Positions 46,101 through 59,148 of a stretch of DNA of 64,000 nt are shown here, piece by piece. The notes under the pieces were generated by a model, which saw only the letters and a program-made list of their open reading frames with translations, did no database searches and had not been told where the DNA came from. Numbering within the stretch: position 1 is the first letter of the stretch; the number at the start of each line of letters is the position of its first letter. This stretch comes from Rhynchonema sp. JSB1_4. Lineage: Eukaryota; Nematoda; Chromadorea; Monhysterida; Xyalidae. The translations under genes were made by a program, and so were the position numbers. Location: positions 1-64,000 of the forward strand of contig JASAMV010004486.1 in the NCBI GenBank assembly GCA_030248065.1, given 5' to 3'.

Positions 46101-49100
46101 CTTCCGTGCCTGAAAAGTCGTGGAATATGTGCTTCTATAATACATCCACTTATACCCACCAAGATGGCTCGATAGCCCATCTCCGTGTCGCGAACCAGCA
46201 ACATAACGGGAGCAGTTGTGCTCAGAATTAGACCGATGCCGAGACATGTGCTGATGGTGAAATCCTGACCGTAGAGAAAAACGACAACAATCTGAGGTGG
46301 TAGTGGATGATTGTGGGTAACAATTCGGGGGCTTTTCTGCTTGATGGCAGCTGCTAGTTCCAGATTTGACACCAAGTTGACAGCAACTGGCAGGGAGTGA
46401 ATAGCGTAGGGATTGAAGAACATGGTTAGGTCGGAGTCTGTAGCTTCCATGGAAAGGTAGACGTTGGTTGTTCGACTTTTCAGCAGAATCTCGTTTAACG
46501 TCGCATTGTTGTCAGCGGAATCAAGCGATTTCAGGGTGGGGCCATTGAGCTGCTTTAGCAACATCGATAGCGTGTTCGTGAGTTGACTGGAATTGTCTCG
46601 CCGGTCTCGCGCTGGAAGTTAGAACACATGTTTTGTTCACATCTGTGCTTACTGACTCTTTGATGAATGAACTAAAAAAACCAACTAAAAAATGTTGAAT
46701 CTCGGTATTGCTCGAATTGCGCAGTAAAGTTCAGTGTCTTGGCATCCGAATCGTTACTCGATTGGAATAGGTTCACCAACAGTGCCAATGAGATCAAAGC
46801 CGATGGCGCAAGAATTTGAGTCAGAGTGAGCGCCTTGTTTCGGATCGCTTGTATCATTCGTTTCCACACCGTTGCGGTAAACTGGGCCCAAATTAATCGA
46901 ATACCGTTACTTTTCTCAGACATCTTTTGGTCACGAGCGGCTGTGATATCACCGTTTTGAATGGTTGACGTGTTCTTCATCACATCATCGCTTCCATGGA
47001 AATGACTGAAACTAAACGTCTCTACATTTTTCTATATAAGCGGAAACATCTCCATATTTCTTTAATAAACGGAAAACTTAGACCTTTTCAACAAGGTGTC
47101 CAACTTGGCCACCGATATTCGCATATGCCTGATGCCAAGTGCCCTTCGATCGGAGTCCATTGATTGACATAAGTTTTTCAACCTGGATATGCCAGAAACA
47201 GTGCACAGAAGCAAAATGCAAGACAGGTAACCAGGTCTGTAAGTTTCGTCTAACGTTTCCCAGTTCAACTTGGAGGTGTTCAGCTGCACAATGATCTCAT
47301 TGCCGCAATTGATCAGAGGTTCGTGTGATGGGTATACTTTGTTCAGGTAATCGGACAACAGATTAACCGGATCCTGATTAGCAGTTGGAGCCATCGTCAG
47401 AGTAATGTTGATCCGTTCGCCTGATGCCACGGATATATTTCTGAATTTAATTTTAACTTGAGAACGAAGTGCAATATGAGAACGAACCTTGTTTCCGCTT
47501 CAAGGTCTTCGGCGAACCGCTTTCTGTTACTTGACCGCTGTTCATTACGACTATCTGAAACATCAACAAATGGTCCTATTACTAGCTGCGCCCATTTGAG
47601 AACGCAAAAAGACACACACACACACGATTCGATTGCAAACCTGGCCACAGTAATGCTCCAGTTCATTTATTGAATGTGTACTCAATACCGTAACCCGTTG
47701 AGGCGCCTCGTTCAGAAGCAAACGGAACAACATCGATCTGCTTCGTTCATCCAAACCGTCGCACGGTTCGTCGAGAAGCACAATCTGTGAATTTTTATAA
47801 AAACATTTTGCATTTTTTAGCATGTTTATACCGTATAAAGTTGTAATCACATAATTTGGCTTTTGTGTGCATGGGATTCTTTGTGCGACAACAGCCGACA
47901 ATAATGTGTTTCGTGCGGTTTGCGTTCAAAATATCCTCTCAGCTTTCCCGAGCCAAACCCTCTAGCTCGTCTACATAGACCGTTGTTCGTCCAAAATGGC
48001 ATAAGGTAGGGAAGCCAGAGAGATAAGCTAAAAGGAAATACGGGGAAAAAGGGGGGAAACAAAAATAACCCCCATAAAGTGTACGTGCTATTTCGGCAAA
48101 CGCCATCATATGCTATGTAGGCCATTTTGATGACGTATTGCTTTGCGGTAAAGCTCCACTAAATAAATGTCCAGAGTACAACAGACACACATACATGACT
48201 CGTGCCTTGCTATGCACTGGCACGGATGCTACAGACTTGATGTACTGCCGTTTTCTGACCAATGCTTGTTTGTTTTGGCTACCGCGAATGACGGAAGCAA
48301 AGTCGTAAATTAGTCCACTGCGGCTGGAGGACAAAGGATAGTATACATACCACGCAGACCTACGCACTTAATAACGGTTACAGTAGGCCTTTGTTGCTGC
48401 ATTTCATGACATCGGCATGCAGTATTTAGCGCAGATCCTGTTTTTCATTTATGAGATGCGGACAGCCTGTGCACTGCATTGCTGAAAGGTTGGTACCGGT
48501 GTAGACAAAATATGTGGTTGCAGGTTACCAAGTTGTGAGCTTATGAAGATGTGGCAGCAGATTTCCAACTGATGAACTACGTTTACGTGCATTTCCGCCA
48601 CTGGATGCATATCAACAGTAACCAACGAACATGGCTGACAGGAGAATGAATTTCCATCTAACTGTCGCTTGGGCTCTGATAGTTCACAATCTGCTGATTG
48701 TCGCAGGTTTGTCATTAATCGGTCAAAAAATTTCGGTTCCAAGCAGAGAACAAAGTCTTATCTAATTTCTGCTTTCAGATCTACAGTCAGATTGTTTGTC
48801 TGCTGCTGGTTCGGCCAAGTTCTACTATTCGGTGAACAAGAAATGCTATGTTTATTACGCGTGAGTTTGATGTTCACTAATCTTACAAGATTGAGTGCTT
48901 TATTTATTGTGCGGAAAAGAACTCCCCCAATATGTTCCACACACGTTGCAGCAGTGCAAAGAAACGATATGAAGCTGAATCACTCTGTGCCACGCACGTT
49001 ATCAACGTTCCAGTCCTGGGTCCTGGTGTTCTCATGCACGCCGGGGATCTGACAACCAATCTAGCGGTCATCGCAGGAATGGTTTGCAGCATTCGCTTTC

Positions 49101-52100
49101 TGGATTGGAGTAGCTTTTCGTTCGTTTTACTTCGTTCTCTCAGAAAACAGAGCACAGTTTCCGGCCGTCACGCGAGAATTTGTTCTCTGTTCTTCCAGAG
49201 AACGAAAGTATAGTCAGGGCTCAAAACTGCCCACGAAACATAAGACTTTGAGAGGGCAAAAAGAAGATGAATCGTTTAAGATTAACGCCTATGCAGAACA
49301 CTCTACCGTTGCCTGCGGCAAAGTACATGGTTAACGGCAAACAGGGTCCGAATCAAACGGAGCCCGCTGGTGACTGGCAATGGTACCTGCCGCACAGCTA
49401 TCAAGCCTACCACCCGGCCGAACCGTTTAGTGGCAACGAACCGTGGATAACAGGTCACCCACACGCATAGATACAACATGAATATCACCAGTTTTGTGAA
49501 CTAATAAGGTAACGTTATCGCCACCCCCCCCCTCCGCTACGCCAGATGCCCAAAGGCGGAACCGCAGAGGCACCACGAAAACACCTACCAGCCTTCCCCC
49601 ACAACAAACCCCCGCCCCCCCCCGCGGAAACCACACCCCCACCCCACCCCCCGCCCCCCCCCCCAAAAAAACACACACCCCCCGGCGGACGCAACACCCG
49701 CAAAAAAACAAACACCCCCCAAACACCCCCCCCAAGTATTTTTGCATACAAATTATTTCCGGGTCCGGATTCCGGATTTAACCTAAGTTTACGATAACGC
49801 ATGTTGTAACGTGTGCTATAGGTGAGCCGGATGACCTGCCAACGGCGGGTCTGCAGGATTGTGCCATGATGGAAGTAGGTGGCGGGAATGACGGCAAACT
49901 GCTCGATTGGACTTGCGACATCAACTACTATGGCGACCAGTTCATTTGTGAATACGACCGTAAGACATTTTTTGAAAGCATTAACTGCCTTTGGCTTAGG
50001 ACGGACTTAGGTTGAACACGGAAACCGGAAATATTTCCGGAAAACGCAGATGCTGTTCCGCATCCAGAAATAGATCAAGGTTTTTGCATGTATGTAAATA
50101 TTTCCGGCTTCCGTGCTCAAAGTCCGCCCTAACCTATCCTATAATCATATACCGATAATAGAAACGAAGTTCAGAGTGCGCCATTACCAAGAATGAAGGA
50201 CCACAGGCAGGTTACAAGTACTGCAACGGGACTGACGCAGGTAGAAGACCATTTTACATTATTTGTCTCCTCTTTGATGATCCTAAAGCAACACTGGACC
50301 TATTGAAACCAACATCTTATAGCATGTGATTACGTTGGCAAAGTGAACCAGGCCGGTTCATTGCGTACCCAATGGGGCCAGAACTTTACGGTTGCCCACT
50401 CACTGGATTGCGTGAAAAAGTGTTCGGCCGAGGAGAAATGCCAATCGGTCACATTCTATCAGGTACATAATGTTGTTAATTTGGAGTTAATGTGCAATAA
50501 AAAAATCTCGAAGGTGTACTAATGAACATATGCAGGCAACTGGACAATGTACGATGCATTGGCCGCCAGGAGGTCACGGATGCGAGGAAACGATCAAAAT
50601 GCAGGGAGCAAAATATTGGCATCTGATGCAGTGATGTGATGATAACGCTGTGCGTGTTACATATTATAATACTTAGGTTTTCGTAGCAGGTAGCAATCAA
50701 CGTGTTTTGAATTGAATGGAATAAATATTTTTTCCACACGAGAAAATTTTTCTAAAAACATGTAAATACATATATCGCTTCGTCAACACACCTCCGTTTG
50801 TTGCACGAGTGCGCACATCACCGATGTTTTGCGACGTTGACCACCGGACAGGTGAGACGTTGAAACATCACGTTGATCGGTCATGTTAAATTGCTCCAGT
50901 AGATATTGTGCACGATCCTCCCCAGGCTGACCGTCGCATCGAAGCTGAGAAACTGCCAAAATCATACTGTTTGTCAAATTTGTTCAAACTTTTTTCAAAA
51001 CCCAGTTTTGACCTGAAGCAATAAGTTTTTATGACGCGTGTCGGCGCAATAAATGGAAATTTCAACGCATAATTGCACGCTATGGTTGTGCGCAATCGAA
51101 ATGTCACTCACGAAACTAAAAGCAACGCGTAAGTTCGGCCGGGGTCCGGCAGGTTGGAAAGAAAGTCGATGAGAGACGCGGGTACTTTCAAACTTACATC
51201 GCCGTAAAACTCCAAGTGCTCGGCTGGTGTGAGCGACTTAAGCAGCTTCTCGTCTTGTGGACAATAAGTCACGTGACGTCTTATCTGTGACCAATGAGCG
51301 ACGAGGTCCAATGACCCAACTTGAATTGAACCGGATGATGGTTTGTGATAGCCTTTAATTATGTTCCAGCTACTGCATAAGTGGTCAAAAAAACTAAATA
51401 TTTCTCTCCAATCTCTGATATCAAAACAATGACACAGACCTGAGTAGTATAGCCATTGTACCTGGTGTGCAATGGTTGAGGATAGGCGTTGCCGGACAGG
51501 TCAACTTCCAGACGCCTATACTTAATCATTGCGGAACAGGTACACAGGGTATACTACTGACCAGCCAGCGTTTTCAAAAGCGTTGTTTTGCCGCAAGCAT
51601 TCCGACCAACTAGAGCGGTAATCTGAAACACATGAACTTGATTGTTGCTGATTTAGTTGTGAAGGCGCATCGTGCGATTCAAAGTTTATTATCAAACAAA
51701 TTTGATCAAGGCGCCAAAGACAAGGACGAACCTGATCAACAGGCGCGCTACAGGTTACGTTCCTCAGGGCCAACTCATGAGAACCGATCAGGCCCGGCTT
51801 CAAAATGATGCAGACGTCCGTGAAATGAATGCCAGGATTGGGTGCTGATAAATGATTCAGTGGAAAACGGGTTTGCATCCGGCCGCAGCGCTTCTGAAAT
51901 TGCCACATTTTTTCTCGAATCACTTGTGCGTTGAAAAAAAATTAATTTCAGGCGCAAACCGAAAGTGATGCCATCGAACACCAGATAATGCCCAGCAACA
52001 TGAGACTTGTCAAAATGGCACATAACCAGATAAGGTGAGACGACAGCGCTGTGTTCTCAAAATCCAAAAGTTCGCTTTCTGCAAAACGATAACATGAACT

Positions 52101-54835
52101 ACCCGAGAACGCCAAATAAGTCCCCCTCGCAAATGTGAAATCCGATGTCTGTCCCAATCCCAAAGAAGCCTGGGATTTATTTGGCATTCTTCGTCACGTA
52201 CATATACATACATATTAGATAGCAATATGTAGATATTGGTCGCACAATGACCATATAAGAATTCATCAAATCAATCCTGATTTTCAAGTTCAGTCACTCT
52301 TAACCACTGTGCTATTTGTGAGTCTCACAAAACATTTTAACCAGAAAAAAACCAAACAACCCTCCCCCTCTAAATCTTCTTTATTACATGCTTTGTGTGC
52401 GATCATACAACGCAACGTCATTTTCCCTCTTTACGATTCAGGAAAAAAATTTGACCAATTCTTATAAAGTCATTGTGCAACCAATATCAGCAAAATGAAA
52501 TTTTTTTTAGAAACTAACGATCAATCTTCAGATCGGTTGCCAGCTGCAGTATTTGATCAAGGTGAGTGTTGGGCAGCAAATACAGGCATTGTTTGACGGA
52601 TACGTTGAAATTTTTCAGAAGGTCAAAATTGTGATTCATTGATATAGACAGATTGTGAAAAAGTGGTATCAGGGCCATGAACAACCAGACACCGACGGCG
52701 AGCACCAGGACAAACAAGTCTGAAAAGTAGAATTAGGTGGTTTGACAACCTTTTTTTACAAAACAATCTTTGAAAGATGCCCCTGGACCAACTGCCGCTT
52801 GCAATCCTGGAGAACACTAGAGCATAAGCCAGTGCAATCGCGGTAAACAGCACCAGTAAAGCGACCAGAACCGAGAATTCAACGTTGTCGTAGATCAAGA
52901 GCAATGACAGTGCCGTCAGCCAGAAACACGGCTGAAGCTTGATCAAAGCCAGACTTAAGTGGGAAATCCAGTAAGCCGAACAGCGGAGACCCATCAGATG
53001 TAGATAAGGCTGAAATTAATGAAAATATGGTGCACGAATGATCAATACTGATCGTTCCTAACCTTCATTTCCGATTGATAGTCGTTGGCTATTGCTTTCA
53101 TCAACGTAACTACGGGCACCAGCATCGACAGAGCAATCATAAATGGCAGTAGTGTGTGCGCTTGTTCAAGCAACGGGCTGGCCAGCTTTTGACCTGAGAT
53201 CATTAAAAAAGTGTTGTAAACAAGAAGTTCTATTTATCCGGTCCTTTTTAAAGAAACAAAGTGCCTTAAACCATCAGGAATTCTGCGAAACCGCACGTTC
53301 CGGCCCTGAGTTACGTTCGACACTCCATATTCCCGCTCAGCGGCAATGTCAATCGCTCGCTGCAGACTCACGAACATTTCGTTCCAATAACCTAAACAAA
53401 GGAGGTTTTGGGAAAACATGGAGCGGAATCACAATTGGTTATCAGATTGGAACTATCTTGTTTACGTTAGTTAGCATTTTGAATTGAATAGGTTCCATGT
53501 TCGAGACTACGTTTACTGCCACTGTTTTCGACCGACGTAAAAATTTTGTTGTGCCTCGGAAGTACATTCTTATGCTGATCTAAATTAACGGCATCATATC
53601 ATTAGCGTCAACGTCACTGCATATCATTAGCGTATACAGGGGGGCCACAAGGAGCCTAGGCCCCCTGTGGTCAAAGTGGCAAATCGATCATCAGAAAACG
53701 ATTTGTGAAAAAATCAAGCATGCACTGAATACAAAGTGACTTTTGGGATTTGACTCCCTTTGACCGAAAGCTGGATCCGCTACTGGCAAATGTCCTTAGT
53801 ACAAAAAATCACACGAACAGATACAACAGCTTAATTCTGTCGATTAGCTTCGATTCGACCTAATCCTGTACTACTCATACGTCCACCTGCTGGTTATCCG
53901 TTGTCCCACTGTTATTAAGAACAACCAACCAGGCAGGCCACCTTCAGGCGAACTCGGATACTGAACTTTCCACTTGTTCCGTCTGAATCGCTGTGCAACG
54001 TTCCAATCCAACACAGCTCGTTCCGTATTTCGCATGTGTTCAGGCGTGTTTCTGTGGTAGAACGGCAAACGGAGTCGGTACGATATCGAAGACTCGGTTA
54101 ACTGGTCAAACACCACGCAGCCTGAAACAGGTCTTATTTTGATAGCGTAGGGGTGAGAAAGCAAAATTGTATTTTTTTCAAAAACTTTCCCTACCCATCA
54201 GTCGCAATCTACCGTGACCGTTCTCTCGGATTGTTTCCAGCATCACACTCTCGTTTGCAAATGCCTGCACGCGCATACGGTAACTGCGGATTACGGTGCA
54301 ATACGGTTCGGGGCTGATCTGCTCGGAGCAGAAGTCTGCAAGACTACCTAAAAGTGAGAATTTGTCTGACCAAACCAAAGCGTTGTTGCAATAATAAAAA
54401 GGTATGTATAGCACCTGAATAATTTCTCTCAGCTTCACTCAGATTATTCTGTTGATGTTGAGCTTCGACAGCGTGAATAACTGACGAGAAGCTGACGTTC
54501 TCAGCCGCGTAACCCTGTTGGACCAATTGCATTATTCTGTTCGTCCGCTCAGTACCGGGCGTGTAGTACAGGGTGTTGAAATAATGGAAAATGGTGAAGA
54601 GGCAGGGCGCACCGCCGACCGGGTTCAGTAGGTCGGCGAAATCGCCACGAATTTCGAAAGGCTCGAAAATGGTTGCATTTCGGTATGTTGGCTTTCCGAC
54701 ATGAAAACGTAGGCCGATAAGCAGCAGCGGCATAAGACAGGGAATGATGAGTTCGATAAACAGCCAAAGCTTATTTCGTAGATGGGTCAATAGCATAATC
54801 TTCATGTATGCGTAGATTTGTGTCACGAGTACCAT
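43140..54835 (-). CDS. ABCA-subfamily full ABC transporter
   Basis: Membrane lipid exporter or floppase by family. Twenty-seven exons: 54835-54415, 54347-54195, 54121-53942, 53391-53272, 53193-53063, 53009-52793, 52719-52519, 52078-51960, 51893-51732, 51622-51562, 51352-51198, 50944-50792, 47784-47641, 47554-47488, 47420-47084, 47005-46686, 46611-46160, 45870-45603, 45537-45316, 45129-44976, 44860-44604, 44523-44444, 44391-44275, 44201-44131, 44097-43891, 43784-43607 and 43301-43140. Product 1702 aa, the size of ABCA3 (1704). TMD-NBD-TMD-NBD order. NBD1: Walker A GRNACGKTT (574-582), LSGGQRRK, LLDEP, His in LSTHS. NBD2: Walker A GKNGAGKTS (1416-1424), CSGGTRRKL, LLLLDEPTASVDP, His in LAGHC. 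ABCA hallmarks include FNPYAIHSLPVAVN and GYCPQD. The short extracellular loops fit the ABCA3/ABT class. The 3-kb intron 47785-50791 hosts another gene. Confidence 0.93.
45476..45485 (+). promoter_or_regulatory. TGATGTTTCA motif copy 12 (coding)
   Basis: Exact copy, but inside ABCA exon 19, where its complement encodes part of GGETSA. Probably coincidental to any regulatory use. Confidence 0.3.
45985..46127. repeat. Repeat family J, copy 3
   Basis: Same ends and GGAGCCTAAGCCTAAGCCTA core as copy 1. It lies in the ABCA intron 45871-46159. Confidence 0.8.
47556..47565 (-). promoter_or_regulatory. TGATGTTTCA motif copy 13
   Basis: Exact copy forming the 3' splice-site region of an ABCA intron: TGATGTTTCAG is followed directly by exon 14. 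Confidence 0.4.
48646..50634 (+). CDS. Secreted C-type lectin with PAN/apple-like tail
   Basis: Eight exons in phase: 48646-48706, 48779-48860, 48955-49081, 49297-49453, 49822-49959, 50175-50240, 50323-50462 and 50536-50634, giving 289 aa. A signal peptide (MNFHLTVAWALIVHNLLIVA) is followed by one C-type lectin domain: CYVYYA, EAESLC, WQWYL, then GEPDDL, DCAMM, LDWTCD and QFICEYD. The EPD triplet sits where sugar-binding lectins have EPN or QPD. After a Cys-rich linker, exons 7-8 encode a PAN/apple-like module (CDYVGKVN, FTVAHSLDCVKKCSAEEKC, SVTFYQ). Such proteins are common in nematode immunity and surface biology. The gene lies wholly within an intron of the ABCA gene on the opposite strand. 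The start of exon 4 is the least certain boundary. An in-frame Met five codons upstream (48631) is possible. Confidence 0.82.
49503..49736. repeat. C-rich low-complexity tract
   Basis: Dense short C runs separated by single bases and A runs, in the lectin-gene intron 49454-49821. It resembles the tract at 14900-14962. It may be real low complexity or consensus error in homopolymers. Confidence 0.7.
49996..50132. repeat. MITE family A, copy 2
   Basis: Ends TAGGACGGACTTAGGTTGA and complement, with CGGAAATATTTCCGGAAAACG inside. It lies in a lectin-gene intron, itself within the ABCA intron. Confidence 0.85.
50861..50870 (-). promoter_or_regulatory. TGATGTTTCA motif copy 14 (coding)
   Basis: Exact copy within ABCA exon 12, encoding part of RDVST just before the LSGGQ signature. 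Confidence 0.3.
52233..52486. repeat. MITE family M, copy 2
   Basis: Near-identical to 39649-39920, with both ends intact. It is in the ABCA intron 52079-52518. Confidence 0.85.
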
Positions 54836-56213
54836 TTTAATTTCGACAGATGGTGTTGCAAGGGTGTGTGAAACCCTAAAATAAAATGAGGTACTTGATT
54901 TAGAGTCCACGAAGACTGTGGCAGCACTTACTTTTATGTCGTGTGACACATTGATAATGAAGCTCGTTTTGCAATTTTATTTTGTGTTTGTGTGTTGAAA
55001 GTGTGGTGTCTGAAACAAAAGCACAGATAATTTCCAGTCTGGCCCTGATTCTGCATGGTCAACGTCAACAGAAATTGACAAGAAAAGAACGAAACCATTG
55101 CTTCTTTCTATGAAGAAGCATGAAGAGGTAACTTTCATTATGGTACGATACGACTGATTCAGTTATTTTGATTTGGTCACCAGTCACGAATTTCTGGTTT
55201 TAACCGTCCATAGAACCTTTTTTGTCACGTTCTCAGCGATTTCTCGGCTCTCATTTTGCAAGGTGCCAGTGATGCTACACCTCACAAAATAATGGTGACC
55301 AAATTATTCGGTACGCACTAAAAGAACCAACAATGGTTTTCTACTATTTTGTCAATTATTGTTGAAACCTGAAAAACGTGAGGGTCGTTTAGGATTAGGA
55401 CGAGATGTTTTTGAATGAAACTGTTTGTGATTTTGTGACTTTCACACAACCTGCGCAATAGATGCATGCTAAAATCGCCAAAAACGAATTCCATTATCAA
55501 ATGCGTCCAATTTATTTTTAAAAGGAGCGGTTACCCAAGTCACGCGTGCGGGTTGAAGTCACGGGTCGAAAACATAACGTTATGTGATCGTTTCGTGCAT
55601 GGTCTTGTTGGTCTCTCTCTCTCTCTGTTGGCACAATATGGTATCCGTTACCAAGGCAGCAATTTTGCATCGAGCATTTCCGCGACATGTAGGTTAGGTA
55701 GACGCGTTCCGGTGGAGAACAAGTGCTTTTGGGACTTTGGAAGTCAGATTAGAAATAAAGTGGTAACTGTATGTGCGTGTGAGTTGTACTGAGGGGCTTA
55801 ACGTCCCCGCGTGCGCAGCACACCTTTTTTGTATGGCTTTGTGTCTAAATTCGCGACCAAAATTCCTGCCCGGATGGCTTTTGTCTAATCGTGCCCGAAA
55901 TTCCCACCCTTGGGCTCAGTACGACTACATATTTGCCTCGTGCAGCATCTGTGTATACATGCAGAAGACAGAAAACTGAACACCCACACACGCACAGCAC
56001 GCTAGAAATATAAAAAGCCCGCTTAGTTGACCAAGCGTGATTTTCAGGACACGATCCTCTCTCGTTAATTAATCGCAAGCAAACACTTTTTTCCAAATAT
56101 CATTTAACAACAACAAAAACAGTGAAGGCCCTTGACGTGACGGACACACGGTCATTATTGCTTGCTCGTGAACTTGTGCGTGCCATCTGAAAACTCGTTG
56201 CGTAAATGGGTGA

Positions 56214-56427
56214 TATTTTCGAAACGGTGTAAAGGTCAGTTGGGCGTAAAGGTCGGTAGAAAGCTCGGTCGACAGCTCAGTGCGATAGACCTCGATGTAA
56301 ACGTGAAACATTCCACGTTAATAACAGGCAATGTTTCACGTTTACACCGAGCTGCGCCGACAGAGCTTTCGACCGAACTTTACGCCGACCTTTACGCCCA
56401 ACTGACCTTTACACCGTTTCGAAAATT
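56214..56427. repeat. MITE family G, copy 2
   Basis: Inverted ends ATTTTCGAAACGGTGTAAAG and complement, matching copy 1 at 183-386 across the whole element. Confidence 0.85.
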
Positions 56428-56479
56428 CCACCCAATGACTCATCAGATCAGCCGCCCTCGTCATGGGTGCCATACTTAC

Positions 56480-56555
56480 GGGGTGGCCTCCGTTACGCAA
56501 ACTCTTGGAACACTTTCGCTCAGCTTCCTTCTGCAAAGCACGTCGACGCGTGCAC
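56480..56555 (-). CDS. Candidate isolated exon (weak)
   Basis: A 76-nt stretch bounded by CTGTTTTCAG and GTAAGT, encoding a basic segment (CTRRRALQKEAERKCSK). I could not link it in phase to other exons, so it may belong to a small gene or be chance. Confidence 0.25.
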
Positions 56556-58207
56556 CTGAAAACAGCGAATGTAACAGGCGACTTTAAATACGTGCTCTCC
56601 ACGCAATTTGACACGATCAAGATTGCCTGCTTGATTGGTCCTTAACAAGCTGCCCTATGCCGGCATCTAATGATCTTTGGGCATGTCCACAATCCGTGGT
56701 GTTTCACACGCCAGCTCTGGGCGCTTCTTAGAGGTCATCATTTGCGTAGATATTCGGCGCCGATGAGACCTACCTCGCCCGCTTGTGTATCCCCTTGTGG
56801 CGCCTGGTGTACACTCATTTTTTTAGGTAATCGCCAACTTTTCTTTGTTGCGCATAGTATCCGGTCATACTTTGTGCAGCGCACATGAACCACTCTTGTG
56901 GTAGCGTGACGCTCCGTCTTCGGTCTAAAGTTAGTGTAACGCGCCGCATCCAATGACGTTTTTCGTTTTTTCAAACAGATTGAAAAATTTTTAATAGTTA
57001 ATTTTGCGATTCTGGAGTCAGTTCTGGAACGATTTGATTTATCTGTGTTTGTCATTCGATTTAGAAATTTGTTGATGTCGACTGAAGTTTCAGTGGAACA
57101 TCACGCAATTTGTTCATCAATTGTCTTTATATGGTACTCAATATGCAATCATCAAAACATTTTCGCCTTCGTGGTGAATGCGGCGAATAATAGTCACAGA
57201 CCAGGGGCTTTATGCGGAAAACTCCGATGTTCATCCTGGTTCCTTGTTTGAAGGCTGTTGTTTTTTTTCAAAAAGCGCCTCTTGAAGATCTTGTCAGTAG
57301 CAGCACCCTGTCCTTAAATACAGCATCTAAAGCTCGATTCTAATCAGCTTACCGACAGGGGCGCCCGCAGTCTTCATCCAGCTGGCTGCACCCGGGTTCG
57401 CTTCGCAAACACCGGTGCTGTATGTGTTCATATGTGTGCCCAGGCGGATAAGATTGGCCAAGCCAACGGCTGGCACAAATGCGGCTCACGTACACAACGC
57501 AATATAGTTGTCTGCGCATCTCCGTCCAACTTTGCAATTTAAAGCCGCGCGTGTTGCTCTCATGCGTTCCCAACACGGATCGGCGGACAGAAGCCGCAGT
57601 CTGGTAAAGCTCTCCATCCCTGAGCGGCTAGGTGTCACTGAATTGGGTGGCGGACCCTCACATCAGCTCAGGGTACACGCTGCTGAGCCAGCTTGGTCAT
57701 TTGATGGCGTGTTAGACAGGATATTGTTGGTGTTTAAAATTACCACAAAGTAAAAATTGAAATGTTTCGACCAGACCAGTTATTTACAAGTATAAACAGT
57801 AAATATACAACCTTTTTGAATGTCACCAATTCTATAGTTATAACCATATTGTCGTTTTTAAAGGACTTTTGACCATCATCTACTACTCATAGATTGCCAT
57901 ATCTGTATTTGTTAACTATTTTAGCAGGTAAATTGCATGTTTCTGCCGTCGCGTTGCGCTTGTATGATGCGTTTTGTGCTGCCGAAAAGCTTGAAACGTG
58001 ACATTAACTAGCCTGAATTAGGTGCAAGTACATAAATGAAGATACTGCATGGTTTTGAGGTCAGCTGTTCTCTGCATATTTTTTTGTGGCCGTGTTTTGT
58101 TTTTCTGCAAAAGAATTTTGAGGTCAACAGTTGCTCAAAGGTCTCATGCGCCGGGTTATTCTTTCAGACAATCTACGTGTCGCAAAGAATCAATGTGATC
58201 CAAAAAA

Positions 58208-58629
58208 ATGACGGACAGCAACAAATCCTACTCAGACGATGAAGACTCAAGTTGCAACGGTTATCCGCTGAATCAAAATGATGTTCGGGTTGGAAATGTG
58301 GACATAAAGGTGAGATTTGGTCGGTCCAATTTGTGCCAAATCTGTTCATGATAACGTCATCACCAAATCGTCATCAAAACAAAATATCATCGAATTTAAC
58401 ATTCAGACCAGCATTGCACCTGACGAGCTTCAAGACTGCTGCTTGCAACCGCTTGTGGATTCTGGTGGTGCACCATATTCCGGACCACGTGTGCTACCAA
58501 GATGCCACATGCCGGTAATTAAGTTTCACGGAAATGGGGACAAAAATATGATCATAGGAGTCAAGTTATCCATGTAAACTATACCTGTGCTACTGTAAGC
58601 TTTACTGGTTGGGTAAATGCCTGGGGTAA
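58208..58629 (+). CDS. Small unknown protein with C-terminal Cys cluster
   Basis: Three exons joined at codon boundaries (58208-58309, 58407-58514 and 58558-58629), giving 93 aa. The N-terminus is acidic and polar (MTDSNKSYSDDEDSSCNGY). The middle has a Cys pair (DCCLQPLVDSGG), and the C-terminus is aromatic and Cys-rich (YPCKLYLCYCKLYWLGKCLG). That end could be palmitoylated or membrane-associated. Introns are short (97 and 43 nt); the second is close to the minimum. I do not recognise a family, and the third exon is tentative. Confidence 0.4.
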
Positions 58630-58909
58630 TAACTGTGAAATGCAAATGCTAGAAAAAAATTACGGCAACTGCATTGTGATATTATTCTGCACATCATTAT
58701 TGTGTTCTTTGCTGCTCTTGTATAACATTTGTCTTGCTGGTACACCAACTCTATATCACTTGTGTTTTATTTTGCAAGAACACCGGAACAATTACGAGTT
58801 AAATTTTACACTGTAGGTACCATGGTTCTTATACAGTACGTGTAGAGCATTGCAGTTTAATCCTTTCCCACAGCTAATTATAGCCTCTCGATTGCCTATA
58901 TACTATCGG

Positions 58910-58919
58910 TGAAACATCA
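58910..58919 (-). promoter_or_regulatory. TGATGTTTCA motif copy 15
   Basis: Exact intergenic copy between the small unknown gene and the 3' end of the PIS-like gene. Confidence 0.5.
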
Positions 58920-59148
58920 ACCTGAATTCACCAGCAGTACACATGCGGCAGCCGGTGACAGACGTTCAAGCTTGATAATGTGATTGTTTAGGAGTGCAAA
59001 AACACATGATCTGAGCACAAAAACACAGCACTATAATTATACATAGTTTATCCCATTTATGTTCATGCACATGCTTGCTTTATCCTGCCAAGTAAAATCA
59101 TTGTACAAAGCAATGCATTGTATTTTTATTTTATTGGGATTACCGGTT

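Larger units (their letters stand above)
54836..58207. other. Intergenic region, mostly unassigned
   Basis: Holds the ABCA promoter side (an acceptor-like TTATTTTAG lies about 47 nt upstream of its ATG), MITE G copy 2 and one weak exon. A (CT)n run lies at about 55613-55626. No full gene could be built. Confidence 0.4.

Noticed and set aside
48932..48954. Extension of lectin exon 3 upstream to an in-frame Met
   Set aside because: The upstream part adds residues not expected in the lectin fold, and the acceptor TTGCAGCAG at 48954 keeps phase with exon 2.
57508..57753. Plus-strand 81-codon frame
   Set aside because: No domain, no signal peptide and no splice context; composition resembles non-coding sequence.
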